Below are positions 53,740 through 64,000 of a DNA stretch of 64,000 nt, one piece after another. Source of the DNA: Ramazzottius varieornatus (lineage: Eukaryota; Tardigrada; Eutardigrada; Parachela; Ramazzottiidae). The notes under the pieces were generated by a model. That model ran no database searches. It saw nothing but the letters and a program-made list of their open reading frames with translations, and was not told where the DNA came from. The stretch lies in the NCBI GenBank assembly GCA_001949185.1, contig BDGG01000001.1, forward strand, positions 159,739-223,738, read 5' to 3'. The stretch's first letter is position 1, and every line of letters begins with the position of its first letter. The translations under genes and the position numbers were made by a program.

Positions 53740-54639
53740 CGATTGATATTTGGCCCGGAGTCTGCGCTACAGGATGATCCCTGTAGGTTAGAACGATTTT
53801 GGAAATTCGTGGTAAAGTCGCTTCTAGCTATACAATTCCAAACTTCAACTCGTTCGATAGAGCCTGTCTTCATCTTGAATTTTTGTGAAGGTCGCCTCAA
53901 CAAAACATTGATCGTTTCATTGTTGTGAGCCACTGAAAACATGAATTTTACGGGTAAGAAGTGGGAACCTCAGTTAAATTCTTTATATCTGACGAGAAAA
54001 ACGATTAAATTTCCTCACAAAATTATTTCATGAAAGAAGCATGTTCGGACTGACTATTACAAAATAGACCGACCGCTCGAACACGCTGTGGACGGAGAAA
54101 CTGAAACTAGTCCAAAAAAAACGCGGAAAATTTTGCTTACCCCCTCAGTTACAGCAATATTGTCGCTCACAGATCCAACCATGTGCACGAAATCGTGAAT
54201 GATATTATTCTACTATAACTAAAGGGGTTTTCCAACAGAATAGCATCAGCGAAAATAATTCTGAAACGTTTCGAACGCAAGCAAACCAGCCTGAAGTGCA
54301 TTGCATGTTGGTTTCTCGAAAAAGTTTTGATCTCCACCCAGTTCACGTCTTCAGCACTGAGCTCCTTCTGGACCACGACACCCCGACAAAATTTCTACAC
54401 AATGTTTTTGATAGTTGTACGTATCTGGGAAAGAATTTTCGAAGAAGTGAAAGCACTGCTCATTTTCTATTAACTTCCAAAATCGTTCCAACTTATGGGG
54501 ATCACCCTGTACTTGAGATAAAGATCTGGGTTAGTTCATTTGCCCACTTCCCAAATTTATGTAAATGTATTTCCCTCTCGACAAAAGTTACGGTCAACGA
54601 CGACTCAAAATAATACGAGCTTTCCGTTGCCTTCCAAAT
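53740..54639. other. Intergenic, no gene seen
   Basis: Downstream of both flanking genes. Short frames (54296-54613 plus) have no motif and A+T-rich composition. Confidence 0.5.
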
Positions 54640-56796
54640 TCATCTGGGTATCGAGTAGCGAGGACTGCTCTCAATTTCATACGAGGAAGTTTCCCACACA
54701 GTCGAACTGTCGTCTTCATCCGCAATGGAAGGAAATCTCAGCTTGGTAACCCACTTTGAGACTTGGTCGTGTAATACTGAGCTGAAGCTTCCTCGAAGAA
54801 TTTCTTCGGCGGCGGAACGATGAGGGTTCTCTTCGGTTGAGCCTGACCGCAGTTCCTCGTCGGTAATTTCATGCAGCCGTTGTTGGAAAGTACTTGTTTC
54901 ATGAACCAAGTCCGATACACTGTCGTAGACAAGAGGCATCTGTCCGTCTGTAGTTCGGCCACCTTGCTGATCTGGTACTGGTAGAATCATCGAACGCGTC
55001 TGGGGTTTGTCTGTAGGGACTGCCGCAGGTACTGAGCGAGAATCCGTTCTTGATGGGCGACTGAAACGCCGCCATTCATTTTGCTTGACTGCTGGGCCTG
55101 GTTGGCTAAAAGGAAAGCCTTGCATTCGATCAGAGGGATGCTCGACTTCGTTTGAAACTGACAGGCGCATTTCCTCATTTGTATCTCTACCTTCCAACTG
55201 TGCAGGCTGATAATGGTTAATATCCGCAGTCTGATCAGGAGGCTGTGAAACCAGCACATCCTGACGCAGTACCTGCAATTCCTCGTCCGTGTCATACATG
55301 GTACCGGTTTCGTCTAGCAAGCTCTCTGAGTCACTGTCCTCACATTCGTCGGCCAGGTTGCCAGCATTGCGGTCTCTTTCGCTCTTCCATTTTACGATCA
55401 ATTTGTTCATTCCGTCTTTGATCGTATTCCACTGCGCAGTAATCATCTGCCAACTGTCCTTGTAAGTGCTTGCCCAATACAACATGATAGAAGAAATGAC
55501 CAGAACCGCGAAATATTTTATTGTGATTAAGCTGGATGGGTTCGTGACGTAAAGTTCGCTGTCATCGTTTAGCGTCGCTCCAGTCGGTGAAGTCACAATT
55601 TTCATTCCCCTTTGTTGTTTTACCGCGTTTACAAAATCAAAATTCGGTGTCACCGTGTCAGAGTCCGATGCAAGCGGGAAAAAGTTACGGGAGGCTCGGC
55701 TAAGAATCGTGGAAAATGTCTTCAGTACGTACGATGTACCGTCGATTAACCAGCCCAGACCAATTCCCCGGAAAAAATAGGTGATAAAATCCAGCAGCGA
55801 CTGGAACGATTCGCCGTTGACAACGGCTATTTTGTACACGGCGACAGTTCCGGCAGAAAAGACCGAGTGAAGTATATCGGCCCCAAAGTAGCTGACCCAC
55901 CCTAGTAGGCTCAGTGCCATATCTAACAACAACGTCAGCCCTGAGATATCAGCGACCTGCACGACGAAACTTGTAAGATGCCGAATCAACACGAGGAAGC
56001 TGTTCGTCAAGGCTTGAAGGCCATCGAGGACGAATTCAATATCAAAGGACTGGAATGCAAAAGTCAGTATGTTCCACGTATGGTAGAGCACAGTCGAGGC
56101 GAGACTCAGTGTGGCGCGATGTGGTAGTGCCAAGACGGCAACCATGCTGGTGACCAGCAATACGGCAATGTTGAAAAGCCATCCGAGTCCGAACCCGCGC
56201 AAAAGATACCCGAAGAATTCAACAACGTCGGCAAATGTTCGCAGTATGCCTTTTGTTGAATTCTCATTTGGAGACGTTACGGTCCCGTCCAATGGTGACG
56301 GAGAGATAGAAGCAAAAATCGTTGGGCTGCTTTGTCCATCGATGGTTATTGTAGGCAAGGCCTTGCCTACTGCTGGAATTTGTATCTGGACCTTCTGTTG
56401 TTCACTGACGACGGGCTGATGTTCGGTGGATAACGGACTGTTTGTATCAACTGACACGCGCTCGTTCCAGCCGAACTTCAGCTGCAAGGTTTCAGCAGCA
56501 GGAAATTTCAACGACATGTCAGAAGCGTTCTGGCTTATGGATGTCGAAAGCCATTTGAGGTCGAGTGGATTCCACTCCAGCCACGTCGCCAGGTCGTCTG
56601 CTCCGCCCAACGTTGTGCTGTCATTCAGTAGCGAATTTCCGCTGAGGTAAAGCTGACTGAGAATCCAGAAAAGTCGGTGCAGTGGACTACAACCAAAATC
56701 TGGCTGGGCGCCAAGTGGAGAAGAGGAGCAAAGGGCGCTGAGGACGTTGGGCAAGTTGTAGTTTACTGTGCCATCGGATAACCCATCGAAAGACAT
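54640..56796 (-). CDS. Multi-pass membrane protein with internal duplication, unrecognised
   Basis: A long open frame ending at 54640. The ATG at 56796 is the first; a pyrimidine-rich acceptor near 56815 suggests that this is an internal exon with the true start upstream. Residues ~1-170 look extracellular, with paired Cys and N-glycosylation sites. About seven hydrophobic segments follow (for example IAVLLVTSMVAVLAL and SFLVLIRHLTSFVVQV), then a further helix (IKYFAVLVISSIMLYWAS) and an acidic cytoplasmic tail rich in Ser, Asp and Gln. The motif VEFFGYLLRGFGLGWLF recurs as LDFITYFFRGIGLGWLI about 160 residues later, indicating an internal repeat of a membrane unit. Function unknown. It is divergent from the next membrane protein gene. 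Confidence 0.7.
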   Translation of the reverse strand: MSFDGLSDGTVNYNLPNVLSALCSSSPLGAQPDFGCSPLHRLFWILSQLYLSGNSLLNDSTTLGGADDLATWLEWNPLDLKWLSTSISQNASDMSLKFPAAETLQLKFGWNERVSVDTNSPLSTEHQPVVSEQQKVQIQIPAVGKALPTITIDGQSSPTIFASISPSPLDGTVTSPNENSTKGILRTFADVVEFFGYLLRGFGLGWLFNIAVLLVTSMVAVLALPHRATLSLASTVLYHTWNILTFAFQSFDIEFVLDGLQALTNSFLVLIRHLTSFVVQVADISGLTLLLDMALSLLGWVSYFGADILHSVFSAGTVAVYKIAVVNGESFQSLLDFITYFFRGIGLGWLIDGTSYVLKTFSTILSRASRNFFPLASDSDTVTPNFDFVNAVKQQRGMKIVTSPTGATLNDDSELYVTNPSSLITIKYFAVLVISSIMLYWASTYKDSWQMITAQWNTIKDGMNKLIVKWKSERDRNAGNLADECEDSDSESLLDETGTMYDTDEELQVLRQDVLVSQPPDQTADINHYQPAQLEGRDTNEEMRLSVSNEVEHPSDRMQGFPFSQPGPAVKQNEWRRFSRPSRTDSRSVPAAVPTDKPQTRSMILPVPDQQGGRTTDGQMPLVYDSVSDLVHETSTFQQRLHEITDEELRSGSTEENPHRSAAEEILRGSFSSVLHDQVSKWVTKLRFPSIADEDDSSTVWETSSYEIESSPRYSIPR

Positions 56797-57162
56797 CCTT
56801 GCACGGCAGTGTGACTGAGAACAAGAAAAGGCACTGTCGAGAAAGTTCAACTCATTTCTGAATAACCTAACCAAAGATTTCTGAAACCGAAGTCATAAAT
56901 TTCTACAGTATTTTCGTTCCTGTCTAACTGGATTATTCAAGTTATGCATTCGTTCTGTTGATTACTGGATTTGCAGGATATGAAGCACACTTTTTCCACT
57001 TCTCTACATTTTTTCATACAGACATAACTGCGGTCACTGTTGCTGAAGTGGACGTATTTTCAGTCGGTTACTTGACAACCTTGACAGTAAGCACGAACAG
57101 GAAAGCACGTTGGGATGAATGTCTACAGTAAGAGGGAAATGGATGAAGAGTGAGTGAATAGG

Positions 57163-59429
57163 ATGGGTAATTCATTCCTGTGTGTTTTCCCTCGCTTCAT
57201 ATCTGCGCTATTTACAACCTGCGATGCGCCCATCGCCGTCCCCGTGGCGGCCAAGGCGGCAGTCGGCGAGGCCCACGACTTTTTCCACCTGCCCGACATG
57301 AAACTACCCGACCTCAACCTGCAAGCCATCTTTGGGGAGTACGCCAAGATCATCGAGCAGGTATGGGAGAAGGGCCCGGCCATGGTGAGCCACTACCGCA
57401 AGATTGTCCACGACACTTGGCACACCTACACCGAGAACCACCTCAAGCGCTTTGAGATGCTGCCGGCCGATGACCAGCGACGCTTTATGAATAGTGGAGT
57501 GGACAGCGCTGTGGTCTTTTTGTTGCTGACGACCATCTCACGGCTCATCTTGATCAGGTTCCTGGAGCCCTTTTTGAAGCAGCATTTTAAACCGGCGGCT
57601 CACCATGGATTCTCCTTGACATACCCGCAAGCCAAGTGGCTGTTTTCCACCACTCTGCTCTTTGCCATCTGGCATGCTAACAGTCATTATTTTTTCGACT
57701 TGGGCGCTCCGGTGGACTTGGCTTTGTTACTCGGTGTGGGAACCGCTCTGTAAGTCAACACATAACTCACTTTATTTTGCCATTCAGAATTTTGATGGTG
57801 GTTCAGACGTCAATTATCTGAAACAAATCATCAGCGGTGATGCATGAGGATCGCAAATATACAGCAGGAAAAATACAGTGCTTGTCAGCCAACTTACTGG
57901 TGTTGGTGATTGTTTCTTTGGAAATCGTCAAGTTGCGCAACCAAGTCAGGGACACACTGACAGTTTTCTACGAAGTGTATTTTTTACGAAGTTTTGTATA
58001 CACGGCTGACTGCATCAAGAGCACTATCTGACCGGAATGTCTTTCCACAGGGGCGCTATGGTTTATCGGCAGTCACATTCCGGCAAAGAATGTCTGGCTT
58101 TTTTCGCCTTGCCCGTTCTGATTCTGCTGCCCGTATCCATCACAATTGCTGTCATGCAACACGGACCCTTCGTCACCCAGCACCGCATCTTCCCCTTCGT
58201 CATGGCCTCCGTCACAGCCGCCACCGCCCTCTTCTTCATCTTCGAAGCGCCACCAACCCCCGTCCACAAAGGGGGTACCGTCCAACCTTTCGGCGAAGCT
58301 CTGAAACAGGAGATTATGCACCTTGTCCAAAACTGGCGTCACGCCCCAGTTGATCTTGCTGCCAGTATCAGCCCGGCCAATATCGGCAAGAAGGCTGGAC
58401 GAGCTGGCTCGAAAGTTTCCGACTTTGTCCACAACCAGGAAGACCAAGGTAAATTCCAACCTGTGATATTGCCAAAGCTGGCAAAGTCAATACTCACCTG
58501 TGTGAACTACAGTAGGAACGGAATGAAATATAACGTAGAAAAGAAGTCAAATAGCTGCCATATTCTCCTACATTGTACGAATTTCAAAACTGAAAATCCG
58601 TCACCACCACAGTGTTCGGTCACTCGGCAAACAACTTCGACAAGACTGTAGTTTTCCACTGGCGTACATTTTCCATCTTACTGGCTGAGGCTTGCGTCAC
58701 TTGAAAAAGCGATTTTGTCGAGTTTGCTTGCCTTTCTCAAGTGGCGCGTTCATTTCACCTTTTTCGACTGGAAGCGAATTATCTGGGCCAATTATCTGGT
58801 CGTATTTGTTCTCCCAGGTGAGTGGCGCACGTTTGCATCGTTGTCAGCTGAAATCGCGCGCCACTTGCAAAAACAATCTGGTGGAGTTAATTTTGCGGAG
58901 CTGTCATTGATAGGGGACGTACAGTAAGGCTGGAAAAGTATGGTTTGGCGATGGTGGTGTTTTGTAATCTTGGTCTTTGTTGCTTGAAGGTCGGGAAGTG
59001 ATCCGGGTCGCCTCGCCGGTGGTCAACTCTGCCGTTTCGGGAGTCTACCACTTCTTCGAGAACATCTTCCTGTTCTTGCTGGGCCTGGTCTACCGCTTCA
59101 ACAAATTCTTATACTATCTCTATCGTTTGGTGGTAGATGGAGTGTTGTCGGGTGTCAAGAAGATCCCGGGAATGGGCCAGTACCTGCAAGACCATGACGT
59201 CAAGGGACACCATGGACAGGCCGATGGCCACGGAGGCGCTCACCATGGCGGCGCAGCGGCCACTGCCCATGCTGTAGAGCATACCGCCGGAGACGGTCAG
59301 ACCTCGGAGGACCAAGACGAGTCGCCCAAGAAGCGAGGCAAAGGAGGCCGTAGCCGAAGTGGCGGTTTGGCTAAACCCAACTTGTCGAAACGAGTGTCCA
59401 AAAGCCGCAGCAGAAGCCGCAATCGCTGA
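57163..59429 (+). CDS. Multi-pass membrane protein with basic Ser/Arg tail, unrecognised
   Basis: Three exons, 57163-57749, 58051-58448 and 58990-59429, join in phase to about 474 residues. The N-terminal segment may be a signal peptide (FPRFISALFTTC) or part of a first exon not well defined. It is followed by an amphipathic region (MKLPDLNLQAIFGEYAKIIEQ) and hydrophobic helices VVFLLLTTISRLILIRFL, KWLFSTTLLFAIWH, FFALPVLILLPVSITIAV and MASVTAATALFFIF. A loop with HKGGTVQPFGEAL follows, then YHFFENIFLFLLGLVYRF. The tail is His/Gly-rich then basic (KPNLSKRVSKSRSRSRNR), resembling ER-retained or nucleic-acid-facing tails, though I draw no conclusion. Family not recognised. Intron 2 holds two dispersed hairpins. 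Confidence 0.75.
58625..58880. repeat. Dispersed hairpin element, copy 10 (two hairpins)
   Basis: A degenerate hairpin starts after CTTCGACAAGACTG (58639) and ends TTGCGTCACTTGAAAAAGCGATTTTGTCGAG. Then CTCAAGTGGCGCG (58737) and a second pair GAGTGGCGCACGTTTGC / GCGCGCCACTTGC (58820-58868). In intron 2 of the membrane protein gene. Confidence 0.75.
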
Positions 59430-59626
59430 TACGTCCATGTTGCCCAGTTTCACAATTTTTACTCCATCCGTATTTTAATGTCGCTAAAATTCTATCGAGC
59501 CTTACGCCTCGAAAGAAAATTGGTTTCAGAGCCGCTGTGCTTCGTGGAGTGAACCAGCGTTTGTACAGTAATTCTACGCGAAAATGGACTTGACAATACA
59601 GACCAAAGAAAATGGCTGCCGAAAAT

Positions 59627-59632
59627 AAAACA
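59627..59632 (+). terminator. Poly(A) signal candidate
   Basis: AATAAA about 200 nt after the stop of the plus-strand membrane protein gene and 76 nt before the convergent DNAL1 stop. Confidence 0.35.
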
Positions 59633-59707
59633 CAAAGTCCAACACCAATCTTTTCGTGCTAAATTTCTGATGGATGAAGAAAGGGAAGGGAGGGGGGCAA
59701 TTTAAAG

Positions 59708-60777
59708 TTATTCGGGAGTGGAAGGGCCAGCTCCGGTGGGCTTTCCATCGATCTTGATCAGGCGAGGTGCTCGCTTGCTGGCTTGTGTTCTCCACTCATC
59801 CTGGTTATCGAACGTCAGGTGTATCGGATTACCTGTAGAAAAAAGGCCTATTCGTTGCCGCTGCGATTTCCTGAATGATTGCAGTGATTTCAACTTTCAA
59901 GCCAATGCGGCTAGTGAGCACTACATCTGAAGTTGTTAGACGTCTAGTCATCTCCTTTATACCGAAAAAGCAAATTTCCTCCAGTGACTGAATTTCGTTG
60001 AGCTTGGAGTACTCTGCCCAGTCCTTGACCAGGTTGTAGGCCATATAAAGTATCTCCAGCTTCTTCATTCCACCCAGACCTTTGATCTTGTCGATCATGT
60101 TGTACGATATCCATAGCTGCTCTAGCGTTTCTGACAGGGCTTCGATACCGCTGAAGGACTTGATGTTGTTCCTTCCCAATGCCAGTATCTTTAGGTTCTC
60201 TATAAGCAACAGCCCATAACATAGTCGTGTTATTAATATTTGCAGATAGTTGGGGCCACTGCAGTCAAAGTCACCAAGGTCGTCTTATCAAGTGGCGCAC
60301 GCTTTCGTCCAGTAATACTGAAGGTGTGCGCCACCTACTTGGGAACGTAAGCTTGTCGAATTGGTTTGCCGAGTTGCGGTTTATTCCATCTTTATCGCAC
60401 AGCTGGTTCCAGACTTACTGAGCGCTCCCACACTGGCTATCCTATCAATGTTGTTGGTGGACAGGGATAGGTATTCGCATTCGCCCAGCGTGTTGAGCGT
60501 ACTGTCCATCTTGTCGATAGGGGGCATCTGCCCGTTCAGCTTGATGACCTTCAGACTCCATTCCTGGTTCTTCTCCTTGGCTGTGGCTTCCTACCAGACC
60601 AATTTCCTACACACCCAACCCGCTATCTTGAGCGTTCAAAGGGTAACTCAGACTGACGTACCGCTTTGACCAATGCGTCCTTGATACTGGTGCCTCCACC
60701 TGCTTTCTTCAGAAACACAGTAAGCTCAAGATAAGCGCCATCTGGGACAGTCGCAGTTTTGCACCACTTACCGCCAT
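59708..60777 (-). CDS. DNAL1: Dynein axonemal light chain 1
   Basis: Five exons join in phase: 60777-60772 (ATG plus one codon), 60706-60662, 60590-60419, 60199-59963 and 59832-59708; 194 residues (human 190). The order matches DNAL1 throughout: [38 protein letters not shown], then LRRs [35 protein letters not shown] and [16 protein letters not shown], and the cap EICFFGNPIHL with [12 protein letters not shown]. This LRR light chain binds the gamma heavy chain of outer arm dynein and tubulin, tuning motor activity. The two-codon first exon is unusual but phase and the conserved MAK start support it. Intron 4 (60200-60418) carries a dispersed hairpin. Confidence 0.95.
60275..60372. repeat. Dispersed hairpin element, copy 11
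   Basis: TCAAGTGGCGCACGCTTTCG (60289) pairs with AGGTGTGCGCCACCTACTTGGG (60322), flanked on the right by GCTTGTCGAATTGGTTTGCC. In DNAL1 intron 4. Confidence 0.8.
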
Positions 60778-61085
60778 CGATTTTCAGATGATGTCAGATG
60801 CAGCAAAAAAAGTTTCAGATAATATGTTTCAATCTCGAACCATTCATATAAGGCTTGAAGAAGTTTTGAAATTTAAAATCCAAGCTTGCTACACAGACTT
60901 GGCGGGATAACGTACAACATGATACAAGCAACAGTATCCATGACCACATCTAAGCGATCAATCAGAACCAACTCACACCGACAGGACTAACGGGCATTCC
61001 TGGAAAAGTCAGGACAGGTAAGTACAAGGAGAAAACGATTCAAAATTGGAAACAGAAAGAGTGAAACATGGTTGTTTACAGTGGG

Positions 61086-63985
61086 CTATTCTCCGCCGTC
61101 CAGCAAAGATTGACCGCCCATTTCCATAGGTCTTTCCATATTCATGATATCCAGTAACGTCGGCGCCACATCACACAAAGCTGGTGGGTGCTTCACTGCT
61201 TTCAGGGAAAACTTCCGCTTTGAGTTTGCAATTATGAATGGCACTACAAACAATCCAATGAACAGTTCAAGCCGCAGTTACACGCGCATACTTCAGTCCA
61301 GCATTTCAATGTATCGAAATCCTGCTGAGTTTTCAAATCTTGATGCGCACCTTTATTGGTGGTATGCGCTGTGTGCGGTTTCCCTTCGGCGTCCATCATC
61401 TGTTCGGCATTACCGTGGTCCGCTGTCACCAATATGGTGTAGTTGTGCTTCTTACAAGCCTCTAATATCTTTCCAATAGCCGCATCTGACAAGCAAACTT
61501 AGTTACTTCTACACTAACCGGCAACGAAATGTAGCGAAACGGCAAGATGCAGGAACGTATTGTAATATTCACGCAAGTGTACCTGTTGCTTCTACAGCCT
61601 TGACAGCTGCAAGATAAATACCCGTATGACCCACCATATCAGGTGGCGCCAAGTTACACAGCACCAGATTGTACTTTTCCAGTCCGATCGCTTCGACCAT
61701 CTAAAGAAGACATGAGCGAATTATTCAGAATTCTAAAAGAGGACCACTGCAAGTTTTGCGAACTGGGAGAATTAACATAAGCCAGATCTTTCTCTCAAGT
61801 GGCCCAGTTCTCTGTTGTCATAAGCTGGAAGCGTGCGCCACTTGCACAAACGATCTTGTCGACATTGTGGCGCACTTTCTTGGTGACATTAACTGGCAGT
61901 ATGCGTCACTTGGGAAAACGAGCTGTTTTGCTCCTCTGCCTATCGTACTTTGTCAGCGACGGTGTTACAGGACATTTCAGGCTGGAGATCGTAGGTGGCA
62001 ACTTTGGGAGAGTCTACCAGGGCCCGCACTTCGCCGCTGACTTGCTTCTCTTTGCCGCCGTTGAGGAAGAAGGTGACATGGGCGTACTTTTCCGTTTCGG
62101 CACAGTGAAACTGGGTGGCGCCTTTGGAGGCTAGCCATTCGGGCAGGGTATTTTCCGTGTTGATAGGTGGGTAGAGAAGGGGGAAGAACCAGTCGGCATT
62201 GTATTGTGTCATGCAAGCGATATACTGCACAAAAAAAATCTCGTATAAACAAACTGTAGAAAGAATTTTAGACTACTTCCGGTCTCTCGACTTGACGCCT
62301 CCTTACTGCTCAGAACATCAAAAACGAATTCTTACCAAGTCTTTCGAATGAACATCAGTATCAAAATTCCTTTTTACACCGAACGTTTCCACCATCTCCC
62401 GCATCCGGTCGGAACGGAAGTTGAAAAATACAAGCGTGTCGCCGTCTGTAGATATATTATATATCCATATGGCATCGTTCTGACTTCAACCAAATAGATC
62501 AGTGTTCATGTTGGTATCATGCACACGTGCGCACCTTTTATCCGATTGTCGCCTTTGAGCACAATAGGTGTCAAGAACTCGTCCGTCTGCTTTTGGGCAT
62601 CGGGTAAAGCGTAGCGCTTTTCTATCAGCTAGAACATACAGCAACATTACAATCAACCTTGACTTCAGTCGCTCAACCAAACACGGTGAAATATTCATAG
62701 TGGTATACAGAGCGATATGCGACGCACAGCAAAAAGGTCTTCCGGTGTATCGACAAGTTCGCCCACGCCTTTGTACAAGCCATCAAAGGCAATCTTCAGC
62801 CGTTCCCACCGCTTATCCCGATCCATAGCGTAGTACCTCCCAATAACTGTGGCGATCTCGCCGTACTCGATCTTGTTCATAAAGTCGTTCAGCTGTTTCA
62901 GGTAACCAACTACGTAGGGAAAGGACCATTCCTGATCAAATCCATTGTTGGGCCTCCGTGTCATTGTACTTATGGTTTTCGGATCGTCGACGGGTGAGAA
63001 GCCGTTACCACAGAGTACAAATATCAAACGTTCTTTTCGTTCGTTCCTACCTGCGCTAGTCGGGGAAGTGTCCCTTCCGTCAGTAAAGGCCTGCACGTAA
63101 CAGATGGGCACTTGGTTGGTTTTGCAGGCTTGTATCAGCGACATGAGGTGCTCAATGTGCGAATGGACACCGCCATCGCTAACCTGTAACGTAAAATTAT
63201 CGTAGCAAATTGGTAGCCGTTGAGAACCTCCTCTTGAATCTTGTCCAGGTTATCCAGCAGTACATGCAGGACGAGATATTACGGTACAGTAAAAATTATG
63301 GGACAGGCGGAAAGGACAATAAGATTCAACCGTAGAAAAGTGTCGAAAAATGTATCAGTGTGAATCGGTCGCGTGCGTACGTGCTGCCGCACCGCCGTAG
63401 CGAAAAGGCCTGTACCATAATTTTTACTTGTACCATAATTTCTCGTCCTGCGTGTACATTAACAAGTGATCCCCTATTCGGCACACGCACGGCAAGAATT
63501 ATAGGCCAGACGGCAAAATGGAAATTCAAACGTTGAAAAGTGTCGATAAGTGTATTGCTGTGAATCCGTCGCGTACATACGTTCTTCCGTACCGCCGTAG
63601 CCAAAATGGAATGTGATTGCGAATGCGCTGATGTCCATATTTTTTACTGGACCATAACTTCTCACTGTGCGCGTAGTAAAATTCTCGGCTGGACTTACCA
63701 TGCCTACAAGGTGTAACCGACCTCCTGCATTTTTTGCGCGTTCACATGCTTTGACAAACTCAATGTTTTTGTCAATACGGTTGTTCTCAACATCTAGGTT
63801 GATCCTAACAATGTCCTGGTAGACTACCCGACCAGCGCCGAGGTTCAGATGACCAACTTCGCTGTTGCCCATCAAACCACGAGGAAGTCCGACGAGAAGG
63901 CCGGAAGCTTCCAGCTGGACAATACGGTCCTTGTCTTTGCTCAGCTCTGTCATGACAGGTGTCTGCGCATTTGCAATCGCATTCC
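61086..63985 (-). CDS. 2,3-bisphosphoglycerate-independent phosphoglycerate mutase (5' end outside window)
   Basis: Nine exons join in phase: 63985-63699, 63183-63051, 62909-62728, 62628-62535, 62445-62336, 62224-61949, 61700-61583, 61485-61351 and 61243-61086; about 496 residues plus a short N-terminus beyond the window edge. It interconverts 3- and 2-phosphoglycerate in glycolysis using two Mn ions and a phosphoserine. Hallmarks: the catalytic Ser in MGNSEVGHLNLGAGR, VSDGGVHSHIEHL, YVQAFTDGRDTSP, MDRDKRWER, GDTLVFFNFRSDRMRE, KVATYDLQPEM, NLAPPDMVGHTG, VTADHGNAEQM and the final CDVAPTLLDIM. All metal-binding Asp/His motifs are present, so it should be active. Nematodes, plants and bacteria use this type; most other animals use the unrelated cofactor-dependent enzyme. 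Introns hold hairpins and a tandem repeat. Confidence 0.96.
61785..61932. repeat. Dispersed hairpin element, copy 12 (two hairpins)
   Basis: CTCAAGTGGCCCAG (61795) pairs with AGCGTGCGCCACTTG (61831). Then AAACGATCTTGTCGAC and a second hairpin TTGTGGCGCACTTTC / TATGCGTCACTTGGGAAAACGA. In an iPGM intron. Confidence 0.8.
63291..63690. repeat. Repeat family 2, two direct copies in an iPGM intron
   Basis: Two units about 205 bp apart (63291-63445 and 63495-63650) share ATTATRGGMCAGRCGG-type starts, GAAAAGTGTCGA, TGTGAATC with GTCGCGT, and CCGCCGTAGC, then ACCATAA. The stretch ACCATAATTT with TCTCGTC also occurs near 23120-23150. Together with the inverted copy near 18620 this is a dispersed family, possibly another short transposon. 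Confidence 0.65.
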
Positions 63986-64000
63986 CTGTCAACAAACCCA

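Noticed and set aside
57163..59429. TRIC (TMEM38) cation channel
   Set aside because: The multi-pass layout and basic tail recall TRIC, but none of the conserved TRIC motifs is present.
61086..63985. Nematode origin based on iPGM
   Set aside because: Four motile-cilium genes in the same window are incompatible with nematodes.

Overview
This window is nuclear DNA from a ciliated animal. Genes are split by many short introns (mostly 50-150 nt) with animal-type splice sites. The protein set is metazoan: NAC alpha, an ABCC1-type exporter, GH35 beta-galactosidase, a CNOT3-type NOT box, a BCH domain, p62-like PB1/ZZ segments, EGF, TSP1 and Ig domains. Four genes encode axonemal proteins (RIBC2, enkurin, CFAP70, DNAL1), so the organism builds motile cilia. 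It also carries a cofactor-independent phosphoglycerate mutase, which most bilaterians lack and nematodes have. Motile cilia argue against a nematode. A sponge or another early-branching or unusual invertebrate is plausible, but the species cannot be named from this sequence.

Layout: 0-4.4 kb holds a decayed gene, an inverted repeat and a LINE-like fragment. 4.4-12 kb (minus) is one gene for a ~2,090-residue acidic, disordered protein ending in a BCH/CRAL-TRIO domain. 13-16 kb: beta-galactosidase (plus). 16.5-17.1 kb: small membrane protein (minus). 17.4-17.8 kb: MITE. 18-19.9 kb: RIBC2 (minus). 20-24.6 kb: pseudokinase gene (plus) with two MITEs in its introns. 24.7-25.5 kb: TSP1/Ig-like receptor (plus). 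25.7-27 kb: ENKUR (minus). 28.8-29.7 kb: short NOT-box gene (minus), head to head with NACA (30.3-31.4 kb, plus). 32-33.8 kb: broken p62-like gene ending in a NACA-type UBA. 34.8-42 kb: 28-exon ABCC transporter (plus). 42.5-43.4 kb: damaged EGF gene. 44-48.7 kb: weak gene, LRR protein, decayed tyrosine-recombinase fragment. 48.7-52.3 kb: CFAP70 (minus), sharing an upstream X-box-like site with a 245-aa gene. 54.6-59.4 kb: two divergent multi-pass membrane protein genes. 59.7-60.8 kb: DNAL1 (minus). 61-64 kb: iPGM (minus, 5' end outside the window).

The most striking non-coding feature is a dispersed family of short hairpins built on an inverted AAGTGGCGCACGC arm, in at least twelve places, always intronic or intergenic. 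Other points of interest are two introns of 26 and 28 nt, two frame-supported GC-AG introns, a PB1-ZZ/NACA-UBA chimaera beside NACA, and an exporter whose NBD1 lacks the H-loop histidine. Exon limits come from reading-frame and splice-phase agreement, not transcripts.
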